Source of the DNA: an uncultured Bacteroidia bacterium
GTDB taxonomy: Bacteria > Bacteroidota > Bacteroidia > Bacteroidales > Prolixibacteraceae
Direction: 5' to 3'
Length of the DNA stretch: 64,000 nt
NCBI GenBank assembly: GCA_903923905.1
Contig: CAIXZH010000009.1
Span: 53,945-117,944, forward strand
Shown: positions 34,609 to 44,095 of the stretch, one piece after another
How the letters are laid out: the number at the start of each line of letters is the position of its first letter
Position numbering within the stretch: position 1 is the stretch's first letter
Made by a program: the position numbers and the translations under genes
The notes under the pieces: generated by a model
Database searches by the model: none
What the model was told of the DNA's origin: nothing
The model's input: only the letters and a program-made list of their open reading frames with translations

Positions 34609-36255
34609 TTAAAATTTACGGCCTGCTTCCTTAGCCCAGTTGCCCCTGAAAATTATTTTCTGGTCATGGATTTTAAAGATGAACTTACCATATTGAACCG
34701 ATATTCCGGCAGATGCGTTTACAACCCAGCAATTATCAGGGATAGGGAAGAAATTTTCAGAAATAATTATCTTTTTATCCAGCTGATCCTTAACGGAAAC
34801 AGTTGCCTGTGCCCCTACTTCCCACCCGAGATGTGTATTGAAACTAATTTTTAAATCGTTGAGTAATTTAAAATTTTCAAGTGTTTCTATTTGGGTTTTC
34901 ACACTCGCTATTTTACTTTCATTTAAATCTTTTCCGGGAGTTACCTCGATGGTCAGCTTTGGAAGTTCGAAAGACGTCTTTGAAGCGAGGATCAAAATGG
35001 ATTCGCTTTTAATAATCTTATTGTCTTTATCGTAAAATTCAAAAGCAAGCTCCATATCCTGTACTCCAACCGGATCAATGGCCAGTTGATCCGCAAAATA
35101 GCCTTCTGTGTTTATGTTTTTTGTATAGATTACCTTATCAAGCAGTTTTACCGCCACTTTTTTTACATCCTTGGCATTATAAAGTTCAAGTGGTATTGAG
35201 GTGCCAGTATAGATGGTGTTATTTTTAGGGCTGATTATCAGTACTTTCATATAATCGCGCATGGCAAACCATACAGGCCGGGGCGAACCGTATTTATCGT
35301 TCAGGTCGCTGTAACCCCAGAATCCAAACCATTCTTCAGGCTGATCCAAACCGTGATTATTTTTATCGCCGCCTTTCCACCAGCCATCAGCATAATAAAA
35401 CGGGCACATACCCACTGCTCCGGCATCAATAAGGTCGCGATAATTGGCAATAACTCCTTCACTTTGTTGTTTGAGGGTATTGCCCCCATACCTGCCAAAG
35501 CCTTTATGTGAAACTGAATAACCAAATTCGGTGGTTATAAAAGGTTTATTGAGTCCGTTCAGTTCGTTCAAACCTTTGATATAATCCTTAAACCCCAATG
35601 TAGCCGTCTGGGCTTCTGAATGGTCGTAACAATTGTAGGCATACACATCAAAATAACTTTCATCCATATAATCACTGATCATGGCATTTGCAGAAAGTGT
35701 TACCGGAATTCCCGGGTGTTCCGTGTGAATAAGATCAATCAAGGTTTTCATCAGACCCACAAATGCCTTCCCTGTAACATGATATATGTGATCAGTCTGT
35801 GGCTCATTAATAACAAGATAGGTAATTATACAATCATAATTCCTTGCATAAGACGCAACTTTTTTCACCTTCTCAACACATTCTTTTACAAAAACAGGTT
35901 CACCATAATCTTTGTCAGGACTCACATCAATTCCCATAATCAGTTTGAGGCCCGATTCCTGAACAAGCTTTAATTGTGCTTCAGAATATTGACTCCAGGT
36001 TCTTATAGTATTATACCCACCTTCCCTGATCATTTTAAGGTCGTATTTAAATAGATCCAGATCATCAGATCTTACTCCTTCATAGGGATTTTGTCCCGGA
36101 CGGGCACCAATTTCATAGCCGATTGCCTTGATAAAAAACCTCTGTCCGTTAAGGTAGTACCAATTATCTTTCAGTTCAATTTTAGTTTTTGAGAGGGCAC
36201 AAACGGAGAAAGCAGAAGATACCAAAAGTACACTGATGAGCAATATCTTATTCAT
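34609..36255 (-). CDS. clan GH-A glycosidase (GH2-C/GH5-like) secreted protein
   Basis: 548-residue secreted protein. The start at 36255 yields a signal peptide (MNKILLISVLLVSSAFSVCA); the frame extends upstream to 36324. The TIM barrel resembles the GH2 C-terminal/GH5 group: YYLNGQRFFIKAIGYE, YNTIRTWSQYSEAQL, candidate acid/base Glu151 in VINEPQ and nucleophile Glu243 in ITTEFGYS, both present. The C-terminal about 190 residues are beta-rich (ISPKNNTIYTGTSIPLELYN onward) and of unknown function. It stands alone, oriented like the PUL but upstream of the HTCS and separated from it by the decayed MFS region. It may be an accessory beta-glycosidase or transglycosidase; substrate unknown. Confidence 0.7.
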   Translation of the reverse strand: MNKILLISVLLVSSAFSVCALSKTKIELKDNWYYLNGQRFFIKAIGYEIGARPGQNPYEGVRSDDLDLFKYDLKMIREGGYNTIRTWSQYSEAQLKLVQESGLKLIMGIDVSPDKDYGEPVFVKECVEKVKKVASYARNYDCIITYLVINEPQTDHIYHVTGKAFVGLMKTLIDLIHTEHPGIPVTLSANAMISDYMDESYFDVYAYNCYDHSEAQTATLGFKDYIKGLNELNGLNKPFITTEFGYSVSHKGFGRYGGNTLKQQSEGVIANYRDLIDAGAVGMCPFYYADGWWKGGDKNNHGLDQPEEWFGFWGYSDLNDKYGSPRPVWFAMRDYMKVLIISPKNNTIYTGTSIPLELYNAKDVKKVAVKLLDKVIYTKNINTEGYFADQLAIDPVGVQDMELAFEFYDKDNKIIKSESILILASKTSFELPKLTIEVTPGKDLNESKIASVKTQIETLENFKLLNDLKISFNTHLGWEVGAQATVSVKDQLDKKIIISENFFPIPDNCWVVNASAGISVQYGKFIFKIHDQKIIFRGNWAKEAGRKF

Positions 36256-36685
36256 GGCTAATTGATATGTGTTAATTAAATTTGATTTCCGGAAGTATAT
36301 TGACCTTTTACTGTTCCAAAACAACTAAGTATGACCTCAACTAAGCATTTGCCAGTTTGTAGTATAATCAAGGAGCGGCCACACAAAAATAATTGATTAA
36401 ATTCAATTCCGGGAAATCCAAAGAACTTTATTCAGGAGTCATTCGTGATAGTTTTTCTATTATTATTTTTGAATATTTGTGATTTGCAATGAAAAATCAG
36501 TAAAAAGCAATATTATTTATATTAAACAGTTGATTTATAAAGCGATAACAAACAACCCCGAAAAGATAATGACTGTTTCGTGTAATCGCATTAAATCACG
36601 CTTTTTTGCACGGCCCTGAATAGCCGCATCAGGAATGATCACCATCCCGATAAAACCAAATTAATATTGCAGTATAGAATACAAC
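36256..36685. other. 430-bp intergenic region with a possible gene remnant
   Basis: Mostly AT-rich and featureless. The portion nearest sbcC contains the short open stretch at 36535-36660. Confidence 0.5.
36535..36660 (-). pseudogene. possible C-terminal remnant of a membrane protein
   Basis: A 41-codon open stretch bounded by stops. It reads FGFIGMVIIPDAAIQGRAKK then RDLMRLHETVIIFSGLFVIAL, with an internal ATG at 36645 giving 36 residues. The charged loop followed by a hydrophobic tail looks like the end of an integral membrane protein. I do not recognise the family. It could equally be a tiny ORF or chance. Confidence 0.25.
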
Positions 36686-39600
36686 TTAATTAATTCGGCT
36701 GCAACCCGGACCGTAAAGGATACTTTTCCCTCCGGATATCTTTTCCACCAGTATTTTGGTAGTGATGCGTTCCTTTAATGCCGCGACGTGAGAAATAACG
36801 CCGATCAGTTTACCATCCTGCCGCAGGCTTGCTAGTGTTGCAAGCGCTGTCTCGAGGGTATCTTCATCCAGGGTACCAAATCCCTCGTCCAGGAAAAGGG
36901 AATCCACCCGCACTCTCCGGCTTGCCATTTTAGACAGTCCAAGCGCGAGGGCCAGACTTACGATAAAAGACTCTCCCCCGGATAAATTCTTGGTTGAACG
37001 GATTTCACCCGACTGGTAATTATCCACCACATTTAAGTCAAGCGGCTGGTCTTTATCGCGGATCAGCAGGTAGCGGTCAGTGAGTTTCATCAATTGTAAG
37101 TTGGCATGAGCCACCATAATCTCAAAGGTAAGCCCCTGAGCGAAATTGCGGTATTTCTTCCCGTCAGCCGAGCCGATGAGGTTTGAGAGGGATTCCCACC
37201 GGGCATATTCAACCTTTTGGTTTTCAATCCGAGAGGTTATCTGTGCAAACCGCTCCCTGGCCTTCACATTATCTGTTAATTGCTGCATCATGGCACCTGT
37301 TTCCTTCATAACAGAAGCGAGCGATTCAGCCAGAGACTCCTGTCTTTTAATAAGATCATCCTTTGGCTCTTCGGTCTGATTCTTTGCAGATTCAAGTCTC
37401 AAACGATCTTCGCGGTCTCTTCTTCGAGTGGCAATATCTGCCTGACGGTCATCAAGTATTTTCGCCCTAAAGGTTAGCTCATTGCGTTTCTCCCTGGAAA
37501 GCCTGCAACGGTCAAAGGTCTCCTCGTCGTTAAATTCACTAATTTCAAGTGACTTACGAAACTCTTCCTCAGCTTTGTCCAGTTCAGTCTGCCGATTAGA
37601 AGTGCTTTTAATTAATTCTTCTATCCGGTTTTTCAATCCGCTTATCTCCTGTCCCAGCCGGTTTTTCAGACTGTCAGCATCTCTTTCCAGCTTTTCGGCA
37701 GCAGAAATCAGATTAGCCAGTCGTTTCTCTTCAACATCCGGACTTTTTGCCCCGTAAAGTTTTGTCCGTTCTGTCTCCAATCCTTCAAGTTCATGCCTGA
37801 AAGCCATGATTTCGGTAATTCTTATCTTAAGGGATTCACTGTCGGATTTAATCAGACTATTCAGGTTGTCAATTCCGCCAGCCATAACATCCATCTTGCC
37901 GGCGAGAGTTATCCTCTTTTGCTGTTGTTCCTGCCAGTCGTTTAGCCTTTTATCGAGTGCCGTTGACATCATTTCCGGATCTGAGTCCTGAATAACTTTA
38001 ACCCTAAACTTCTGAAGCAAACCATTAAGTGTATTCAATAAATTAGCGGTATTTTCAAAGGCTGCTTTTTTATCCGTAGTTCGGGCGATTACTGCCTGTT
38101 CTCGCATCTCTTTATCTTTTCTTCTGTCCAGCAGATCCAGTTCTGCAGCGCCAAGTCTGAAACCGGCATCCTTCAAAGTGACATTGAGAGCTGACTGCTC
38201 CTCTTCGAGCCTTTCAACCTTTTCGATAAATTCTTTGAGCCGACTGATTTTATGTTCTGTTTCGGTCGGCACCGGAATATTTCCGTCTGCAAAAGGATGA
38301 TGCAAGGAGCCGCACAAAGGACAAGGTTGATTGTCTGCCAACAGACTCCGTTCAGACTCCAGATCTGCAATTTTCATCTGATAGATTAACTCCTTGTTGA
38401 GATGATCGAGATCAACGCGGTACTCCCGAAGCATCCGTCCGTTTAAAAGCTGGCCGATAGTGAGCTGAACCTTTTGAATCTTCTCACTTTCTGCAGTAAG
38501 ATCCTTCTTCAGATCCAGACACACCTTGTCCTGATCATTATACAACTGATCTGAAGACTTCAGCAGCTTCTCAATTTCTGCAAATTGAATTGCAGATTTC
38601 AGGTATTTTTCTTTTAGATCCTTCAGAGCTTTCAATTGAACCTTTATGCCTGTCAATTCCATGATCAGGTCACCATCGTTTTTGTTTGTGGTAAAATAGT
38701 TTTCAATCTGCGCAAGGCTCATCTTTGCCGCGGATATCCTGATTTGCAACAATTTCTTTTCCTCTATTTTCCTGATTTTAGAAAACAGAATTTCTTTATG
38801 ACCGGACTTTGCTCTGGTCAGTGTCTGCCTCTTTTCGGTAATCCGGATATCAGTCTCACGGATTGTTTTTATCAGGGCTTGTTCTGAGGCAGCTTCCTGT
38901 TTTACCCCAGCCAGTGCATTGTTTGCCTCGGAGTGATTTTGCGCTGCAAGGATCATATTCCGTTCCTTTTCTGGCAGATCCAGGCGTCCGGCATTTAAAA
39001 TTCCAAGTTCATCCTTTTGCAGATTTCTGGTTGAGGAAAGAGATGCATAAGCTCCTTCCAGCTCGGCCGCCTTAAGAGACTTTTGCAAGATTAACCGGTC
39101 AGTCTCAAAATTCAGCAAGTTAGCTGCATGAACACTGGCTTCAGAACTTATTGCCGCCAATTCATCCTGTAGTTTCTCTATCCCAATTAACCAAAGCACT
39201 GATGCTTCAATTGCGACTTTCTGTCTTTCAAGTTCCCTGGAATTATTTTTCCGCTCGTCCAAATCGAGGTTAATCCGACTCTCCTGTTCCTGATCCAGAA
39301 TTAATATTCCGGCAGTCTCACTGTTTAATAGCTCAAGTTTGTTTTTCTCATCTTTTTTCCGATCAAAAGCGAGTTTTGATATTTTGCTATAGACCTGTGA
39401 ACCTGTAATTTGCTCCAGGATTTCGGATCGGTCATCAGGATTGGCCTGTAAGAAGGCGGCAAATCCACCCTGAGCGAGCAGCATGGATTGGGTGAACCGG
39501 TCAAAATCCATCCCAGTCCGCTCCTCGATGGCAATTGCTACTGCCCTTAATTTCGATTCAATGATTTGGCCTGTTTTATTATCGGCAATTTCATGATTTG

Positions 39601-39934
39601 AGTCCTGTAGTTTTCTTGTTGACTTTTTTCCTGCTCTGCGTTGACTCCATGTACACCGGAACTGGCCTTTATGTGTTTCAAATACTACTTCAGAAAAACA
39701 TTCCCCGGTGTGGCGCGACATAATCTCATTACTGGTTTTTGAAATCAGTCCAAGTCTGGGAGTCCGACCGTAAAGTGCAAGACAGATCGCATCCATGATG
39801 GTGGATTTGCCTGCTCCTGTCGGGCCGGAAATGGCAAAAATCCCGTCAGAGATATATTCCGGTACGGTAAAATCGATGGTCCACTCACCGACCAGAGAAT
39901 TAAGATTTTTAAATCTGAGTTGCAGTATCTTCAT
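36686..39934 (-). CDS. sbcC: exonuclease SbcCD, ATPase subunit SbcC
   Basis: 1082-residue SMC-like ATPase. With SbcD it forms the Mre11-Rad50-type nuclease that opens hairpins and processes DNA ends in the cytoplasm. Walker A GPTGAGKST at 37-45; long coiled coils on both sides of the zinc hook CPLCGSLHHP near residue 538; ABC signature LSGGESFIVSLALALGLS; Walker B SLFLDEGFGTLDEDT; and a closing switch His in GVISHVAALKERI. Length is typical. It begins 9 bp after the sbcD stop, so the two are cotranscribed. Confidence 0.97.
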   Translation of the reverse strand: MKILQLRFKNLNSLVGEWTIDFTVPEYISDGIFAISGPTGAGKSTIMDAICLALYGRTPRLGLISKTSNEIMSRHTGECFSEVVFETHKGQFRCTWSQRRAGKKSTRKLQDSNHEIADNKTGQIIESKLRAVAIAIEERTGMDFDRFTQSMLLAQGGFAAFLQANPDDRSEILEQITGSQVYSKISKLAFDRKKDEKNKLELLNSETAGILILDQEQESRINLDLDERKNNSRELERQKVAIEASVLWLIGIEKLQDELAAISSEASVHAANLLNFETDRLILQKSLKAAELEGAYASLSSTRNLQKDELGILNAGRLDLPEKERNMILAAQNHSEANNALAGVKQEAASEQALIKTIRETDIRITEKRQTLTRAKSGHKEILFSKIRKIEEKKLLQIRISAAKMSLAQIENYFTTNKNDGDLIMELTGIKVQLKALKDLKEKYLKSAIQFAEIEKLLKSSDQLYNDQDKVCLDLKKDLTAESEKIQKVQLTIGQLLNGRMLREYRVDLDHLNKELIYQMKIADLESERSLLADNQPCPLCGSLHHPFADGNIPVPTETEHKISRLKEFIEKVERLEEEQSALNVTLKDAGFRLGAAELDLLDRRKDKEMREQAVIARTTDKKAAFENTANLLNTLNGLLQKFRVKVIQDSDPEMMSTALDKRLNDWQEQQQKRITLAGKMDVMAGGIDNLNSLIKSDSESLKIRITEIMAFRHELEGLETERTKLYGAKSPDVEEKRLANLISAAEKLERDADSLKNRLGQEISGLKNRIEELIKSTSNRQTELDKAEEEFRKSLEISEFNDEETFDRCRLSREKRNELTFRAKILDDRQADIATRRRDREDRLRLESAKNQTEEPKDDLIKRQESLAESLASVMKETGAMMQQLTDNVKARERFAQITSRIENQKVEYARWESLSNLIGSADGKKYRNFAQGLTFEIMVAHANLQLMKLTDRYLLIRDKDQPLDLNVVDNYQSGEIRSTKNLSGGESFIVSLALALGLSKMASRRVRVDSLFLDEGFGTLDEDTLETALATLASLRQDGKLIGVISHVAALKERITTKILVEKISGGKSILYGPGCSRIN

Positions 39935-39943
39935 TAACCTTTT

Positions 39944-41185
39944 TTATTCAGCATTAATATCGTCCCCCACCATTCCATTGACTATCTCCTCATACGCATG
40001 AACCAGCATTGTGCGCCCGGGCTCAGCCACTTCGTTCGCATCAAGGCAACGATGGAATACCTCCTGAGGATTAAGATCGTCGAGCGTTTCCTGGTCACCT
40101 ATTCGTTCTATTCCTTTGACTGACTGTATTTTATTTTTAATCCGGAGGGCTTCCAGTTCTGTTCTGGCGATGGTTTCATAAACCAGATCATTAAGCGCAG
40201 AAAATGATTCTGATCCGGTATATTCAATTTCAAGCCAGGCAGAACTTCCTTCACTTTTCAATTCCTCCAGCTTCAGACAAATTTCCCCGGTATTCCCTGT
40301 AATTCGTCTTAGTTCCTGGAAACAAGGAATGGAATGTTCTGTAACTTCAGGGCTTCCCTGATCAAATTCCACCAAAATCACTTTTTTATTCTGCCCGCTT
40401 TCTCCAAAACTCATTGGAATCGGAGATCCGCAATACCTTTTCACATCCGATTCTCCGACCTTCTGGGCAGAATGCAAATGGCCCAAAGCCAGATAGTCGA
40501 AACATTCAGGAAATGCATTCACATTCACCCTTGCTTCACCTCCGACATATAATTCCCTGACTCCATCGCCTTCCGTGATACTCCCTCCTGTGGCAAAAAG
40601 GTGTCCCATCCCGATAATGGGTAAATGTTTAATTCCCTTTCGCCTGCTGACAGCAATCTTTCCGACAGCTTCGTAATGTTCTGAAATGCCAGATATTAGT
40701 TTACTGTTTTTATCCTCCATTTTTTCACCCAATTCAACGGTCCGGATATCTTTATCCCTCAGATAAGGAACAGCACAAATGATCGCTTCGGGAGTCTTAT
40801 ATTTATCATACAGGACAACAACCTCTTCTTCAGGAGAATCGGTTATAGCCCCAACCACATGGACATTAAAATAGCGGAGTAAATCCTTTGGGGCATTCAG
40901 AAATGATGGCGAATCGTGATTCCCGCCGGTTATTACCATATGTCGGCAGCACGTTAATGACACCTTAGTAAGAAACTGATAATAAAGCTCCTGCGCTCGG
41001 TTTCCGGGGGTTGTTGTATCGAAAATGTCGCCTGCAACAAGTAAAACATCGATCCTTTGCTCCTGAATAAATTCAGCCAGCCAATCCAGAAATTTCTCAA
41101 ATTCCTCATAGCGTTTATGGTCATAAAGTGAGCGGCCCAGATGCCAGTCCGAAGTGTGGAGTATCTTCAATTTAGGAAAATTCAT
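39944..41185 (-). CDS. sbcD: exonuclease SbcCD, nuclease subunit SbcD
   Basis: 413-residue metallophosphoesterase nuclease subunit. The Mre11-family metal motifs are in order: LHTSDWHLGRSLY, VAGDIFDTTTPGNRA, TGGNHDSPSF and GHLHSAQ with the preceding GMGH. The C-terminal capping and SbcC-binding portion is present (residues about 280-413). First gene of the sbcDC unit; a lone -7-like box (TATCTTTG) lies at 41269-41276 but lacks a -33 partner. Confidence 0.97.
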   Translation of the reverse strand: MNFPKLKILHTSDWHLGRSLYDHKRYEEFEKFLDWLAEFIQEQRIDVLLVAGDIFDTTTPGNRAQELYYQFLTKVSLTCCRHMVITGGNHDSPSFLNAPKDLLRYFNVHVVGAITDSPEEEVVVLYDKYKTPEAIICAVPYLRDKDIRTVELGEKMEDKNSKLISGISEHYEAVGKIAVSRRKGIKHLPIIGMGHLFATGGSITEGDGVRELYVGGEARVNVNAFPECFDYLALGHLHSAQKVGESDVKRYCGSPIPMSFGESGQNKKVILVEFDQGSPEVTEHSIPCFQELRRITGNTGEICLKLEELKSEGSSAWLEIEYTGSESFSALNDLVYETIARTELEALRIKNKIQSVKGIERIGDQETLDDLNPQEVFHRCLDANEVAEPGRTMLVHAYEEIVNGMVGDDINAE

Positions 41186-41356
41186 ATGCTGGTTGATGTT
41201 AGGGGCACAAAATTAAGAGGATGGTTGAATTGTAAAATTTGCAGAACTGAATTAATGACAATATCGACCAAAGATACAAATAGTAAAAATAGGCGGTGAT
41301 AAAATTGAAGCGGATCTTTCGCTCCTCACTGACAAAACTTGTCCTGGCAAAAAGCC

Positions 41357-41383
41357 AGAGAGACGCACCGGGGACGTCTCTCT
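41357..41383. terminator. hairpin between the VWA gene and sbcD
   Basis: Perfect 9-bp stem AGAGAGACG/CGTCTCTCT with a 9-nt loop, downstream of the VWA gene and upstream of sbcD. Flanking TCCTGG (41342-41347) and CCAGGA (41391-41396) can pair as an outer stem, and GGCAAAAAGCC forms a small extra hairpin. The tail is weak in T on the minus strand, so this is a terminator or a structured leader. Confidence 0.45.
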
Positions 41384-41452
41384 TTAAAACCAGGATTTGG
41401 CTGACAAACAGAATAATGGGCGACAAGGTTCCGGATCATATTGTTGTCCGGA

Positions 41453-42088
41453 CTATTTCGGATCCTCATAAAAGTTGTCACCGGTATCTTTTTTCTCCCT
41501 TATATTCTGACTATAGTTACGCCGTGAGGATTGTTCCTTCAAAAACATATTTTTCATGTCTGCCTCATCCTTCTTAAAAAAAATCGTATTTGTAATGGAT
41601 ATTGTAGCAGCAAATTTTTCGACATCATGGTCAGCACCAATATAGGTAAAGGTCCAACGGTTTAACTTTAGTTCCTCAATAAGCTTTTTAATCGCTTTCC
41701 CATCGTATTCAACAGAAGCATTTTCTTCACCATCGGTGAGAATCGTTACCAGCACATTATAGTCCGGAAGGTTTTCCACTACCTGTCGTAACTTGCAAAA
41801 ACTAAATCCCATGGCATCGTACAACGGAGTCGAGGCATCGGGCTGATACCTTTTATTGTCAATCTGCGTTAACCGGCTTACCGGATCGATGAAATGCAAC
41901 AACTTCTGTCCGCGTCCATTGAAACTTACCAGCGATATAAAATGTTCCTGCTCCGGAAAATCTTTCTCAATTCCTTTTACGGTCTGAACGATTTCGTTAA
42001 ATCCTTCAATAATCGTTTTTTTGATCGATTCCATCGAACCGCTTTCGTCGAGAATAATTAAGTTGTGTACCTGATGTTTTGTTTCCAT
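41453..42088 (-). CDS. VWA-domain protein
   Basis: 211-residue cytoplasmic von Willebrand factor A protein. An intact MIDAS is visible: DESGSM at the start, a Thr in DASTPLYDAM and LTDGEEN. There is no signal peptide or membrane helix. The start at 42088 is chosen because the 11 residues upstream (from 42121) are poorly conserved in type. The C-terminal tail is charged and probably disordered. Relatives occur near stress-response and chaperone-like ATPase genes, but none is present here. It is downstream of the WYL regulator by about 140 bp; role unknown. Confidence 0.75.
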   Translation of the reverse strand: METKHQVHNLIILDESGSMESIKKTIIEGFNEIVQTVKGIEKDFPEQEHFISLVSFNGRGQKLLHFIDPVSRLTQIDNKRYQPDASTPLYDAMGFSFCKLRQVVENLPDYNVLVTILTDGEENASVEYDGKAIKKLIEELKLNRWTFTYIGADHDVEKFAATISITNTIFFKKDEADMKNMFLKEQSSRRNYSQNIREKKDTGDNFYEDPK

Positions 42089-42199
42089 ATGAGATATTTT
42101 TTCTGTAAAGGTATAGCTCAACTATGCCAAAACAGGTCATAGCTAATGGAGGAGAATTTATTTTGACCGCAAATCAGGGATAGAATGGAAATTAAAAAT

Positions 42200-42227
42200 C
42201 AAAGTGCAAAATGCAAAGTGCAAAATT
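42200..42227. repeat. 14-bp tandem duplication
   Basis: Two adjacent copies, CAAAGTGCAAAATG and CAAAGTGCAAAATT, ending inside the stop region of the WYL gene. This low-complexity AAAGTGCAAAA type is common in Bacteroidota spacers. Confidence 0.6.
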
Positions 42228-43141
42228 CAAGTCTGAGGAGCTTTATAAAATTCGTGTGCCTCGGCCAGCATCTCCTTCATTTCAAGCTTCAGACTTTCGG
42301 GTTTTACCACCTTCGCCTGGGTTGAGATCATCAGCAACCTTTGCTTCAGTTCGAAATTAATGACCATGTTAAAGGTAAGGACAATTTCGTCAGCGGTTTC
42401 ACGAATCACCCGTTGGGAGGTGTGCAGGGGTAAAGTCTTTAGGAGATTTCCCTGGTAAGCTTTGCAAACAAGTTCAATCTCCTGAGGGATATCCTGTTCA
42501 CAAGCGGTAATACCAATAACGTTTTTAAATAGAGCGGAAATTAAATTTTGTTTGACCTTTTTAAAGTTCTTACCCGTATCCATCAGACTGATAATCCGGT
42601 CAAGTCCAAAGGTTCTTATCTCATTTGTTCCGCGTAACAAACCGATGACATACCACCTTTTCAAGTATTCCCGAAGCAAATAAGGGTGAAAGCAATAGTC
42701 CTTCTCTCTTTCAGCATTGAATCGTTTGTATTTGAAGTTAATTTCCGACCCGTTTTTGATATAAAATGCAATATCGTGAATATATCCTAATCCTTTAAAG
42801 GAATGATACTCTTCGAATTCAATGATTTCCGAAATGTCTGATCCTTCCTTTAAATAGGAGGTCAACAGCTCGATATTTTGTGAGAACTCCAGTAATTTTA
42901 AAAAATATGGAAAGGTAAAATCCTCATTCCCGGGGTAATATCCTTTTTTAGAGGCTGAATATTGAATATCCAGCCCAAATTCACCCCGCAAGCTTTCAAT
43001 ATCCCGCTTCAGCTGCCGGTCTGAAACTTTAATTCCGGTCTCTTCCATTCTGCAGATCATTTCGGCGCTGGTAGGGAATTGAGATTTTTCAATAGATTGC
43101 AGAATCTGCAGGTACCTTTTAATTTTTGCCTGATAGGACAT
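42227..43141 (-). CDS. WYL-domain transcriptional regulator
   Basis: 304-residue regulator. The N-terminal winged-helix/DeoR-like part has KVSDRQLKRDIESLRGEFGL, the recognition helix region. The WYL domain is at about 130-215 with FKYKRFNAER and HPYLLREYLKRWYVIGLL, followed by a WCX-type C-terminal segment (LVCKAYQGNLLKTLPL, LRISTQ-like LLMISTQAKVV). Such proteins bind ligands or nucleic acid and control stress or defence genes. It is 32 bp downstream of the FISUMP lipoprotein gene and probably shares its promoter. No defence genes are adjacent. Confidence 0.88.
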   Translation of the reverse strand: MSYQAKIKRYLQILQSIEKSQFPTSAEMICRMEETGIKVSDRQLKRDIESLRGEFGLDIQYSASKKGYYPGNEDFTFPYFLKLLEFSQNIELLTSYLKEGSDISEIIEFEEYHSFKGLGYIHDIAFYIKNGSEINFKYKRFNAEREKDYCFHPYLLREYLKRWYVIGLLRGTNEIRTFGLDRIISLMDTGKNFKKVKQNLISALFKNVIGITACEQDIPQEIELVCKAYQGNLLKTLPLHTSQRVIRETADEIVLTFNMVINFELKQRLLMISTQAKVVKPESLKLEMKEMLAEAHEFYKAPQT

Positions 43142-43173
43142 TGAGGAGATTAAATTTAAAATCAGTTAATATT

Positions 43174-43869
43174 TCAATCCTTGAGACATCGAACCGAGAA
43201 GCCGCTTATTTTACTGACCTTGTTTCTAAAAACTGAATTCGTAAAGTACATCCCCCTAAACCAGGCAGCAGATGTTGATTCAGCGGTAACGGACCACCAA
43301 TAGCCATAATCTCCAAGGTAAATAAATGTATCAGAATTCGATAAACAACCGCCTGGCCGGGCAGTGAACCCGGTTTCGTTGGTCACACCGGGGAACGGAT
43401 TATACCAATGGAGCGTCCCTGTTTCCTTAAGCTTAGCCCCTGCAATACTGTCTCCTCCGAGAAAAGTCGTCAGGATTGTCCAATCGGCATCCGTAGGAAT
43501 ATGCCATCCCTCAGGGGCGAGGTTACGGCTATCAGTTATTGAATACCAATTATATAAAGCGCCATAGGTTGTCTTGTAGGCAGCGGTATCATTTGTGTCA
43601 TTATTGTACCAGCAATAAGCGCCAGATTGTAATGAAAGCCAGGTTGTGTCCGTTACGTTAGGAATCGTGTCTCCATTCCGGTACCTTGTTACCTTGAGAT
43701 TCTCCGCCATCCACTCCTGAGTCCCGATAATTACCGTTTTATAAACATTCCCGTCAATATCTGTTACAGGAGTTCCGGCGGTAGGATTGGGTATGGGTAT
43801 CCCTTTCTTGGAACAATTGTATGTAATGATAAGGATCAGGATTAAAGGGAAAATAAAGGTTCTGTTCAT
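43174..43869 (-). CDS. FISUMP-domain lipoprotein
   Basis: 231-residue lipoprotein (lipobox TYNCSKK) with the Fibrobacter succinogenes major paralogous domain common in Bacteroidota surface proteins: TVIIGTQEWMAENLKVTRYRNGD, AYCWYNND, YGALYNWYSI, GWHIPTDADWTIL, and closing WWSVTAES... FSVRCLKD. The domain resembles C-type-lectin-like folds; function unknown, cell-surface binding presumed. A consensus Bacteroidota promoter lies just upstream, at 43895-43924. Confidence 0.85.
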   Translation of the reverse strand: MNRTFIFPLILILIITYNCSKKGIPIPNPTAGTPVTDIDGNVYKTVIIGTQEWMAENLKVTRYRNGDTIPNVTDTTWLSLQSGAYCWYNNDTNDTAAYKTTYGALYNWYSITDSRNLAPEGWHIPTDADWTILTTFLGGDSIAGAKLKETGTLHWYNPFPGVTNETGFTARPGGCLSNSDTFIYLGDYGYWWSVTAESTSAAWFRGMYFTNSVFRNKVSKISGFSVRCLKD

Positions 43870-43894
43870 TGATTGGAAGCTTAGAATAATCCAT

Positions 43895-43924
43895 CAAAGC
43901 TACTCAACTGACGACTAATAACAA
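43895..43924 (-). promoter_or_regulatory. Bacteroidota sigma-70 promoter for the FISUMP gene
   Basis: On the minus strand: TTG at 43924-43922, 19-bp spacer, then TAGCTTTG at 43902-43895. This is an exact match to the TTG-N19-TAnnTTTG consensus, 25 bp before the ATG. Confidence 0.7.
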
Positions 43925-44047
43925 AATCACAACTTTTCATTTCTTTTAGGTTTCATTAACTTAATAAATTTGGTGATTAGATTTTGACTCATTATGTTTG
44001 TAGTGCATTTAATTCATAGGTTTAGGTTTAGTTAGTTTGGTTTTAGT

Positions 44048-44079
44048 AAAAGGATGGAGCCTCCCGGCTCTGTCCTTTT
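44048..44079 (-). terminator. terminator of the SRPBCC gene
   Basis: 14-bp stem (AAAAGGATGGAGCC with GGCTCTGTCCTTTT, two G-T pairs) and a 4-nt loop, beginning about 17 bp past the stop of the SRPBCC gene, with A/T-rich flanks. Consistent with intrinsic termination. Confidence 0.65.
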
Positions 44080-44095
44080 CAATTCTTATCACTAC

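Noticed and set aside
41269..41276. TATCTTTG as the sbcD promoter
   Set aside because: The -7 box matches but no -33 TTG was found at the proper distance, so it is mentioned in the sbcD entry only.
42200..42227. Tandem 14-bp repeats as a possible CRISPR or phase-variation tract
   Set aside because: Only two copies with no spacer, and of a low-complexity type common in Bacteroidota; kept only as a minor repeat.
42227..43141. WYL regulator plus VWA protein as a hint of a defence island
   Set aside because: No nuclease, toxin, AAA-plus partner or phage gene is adjacent; the neighbours are housekeeping genes.
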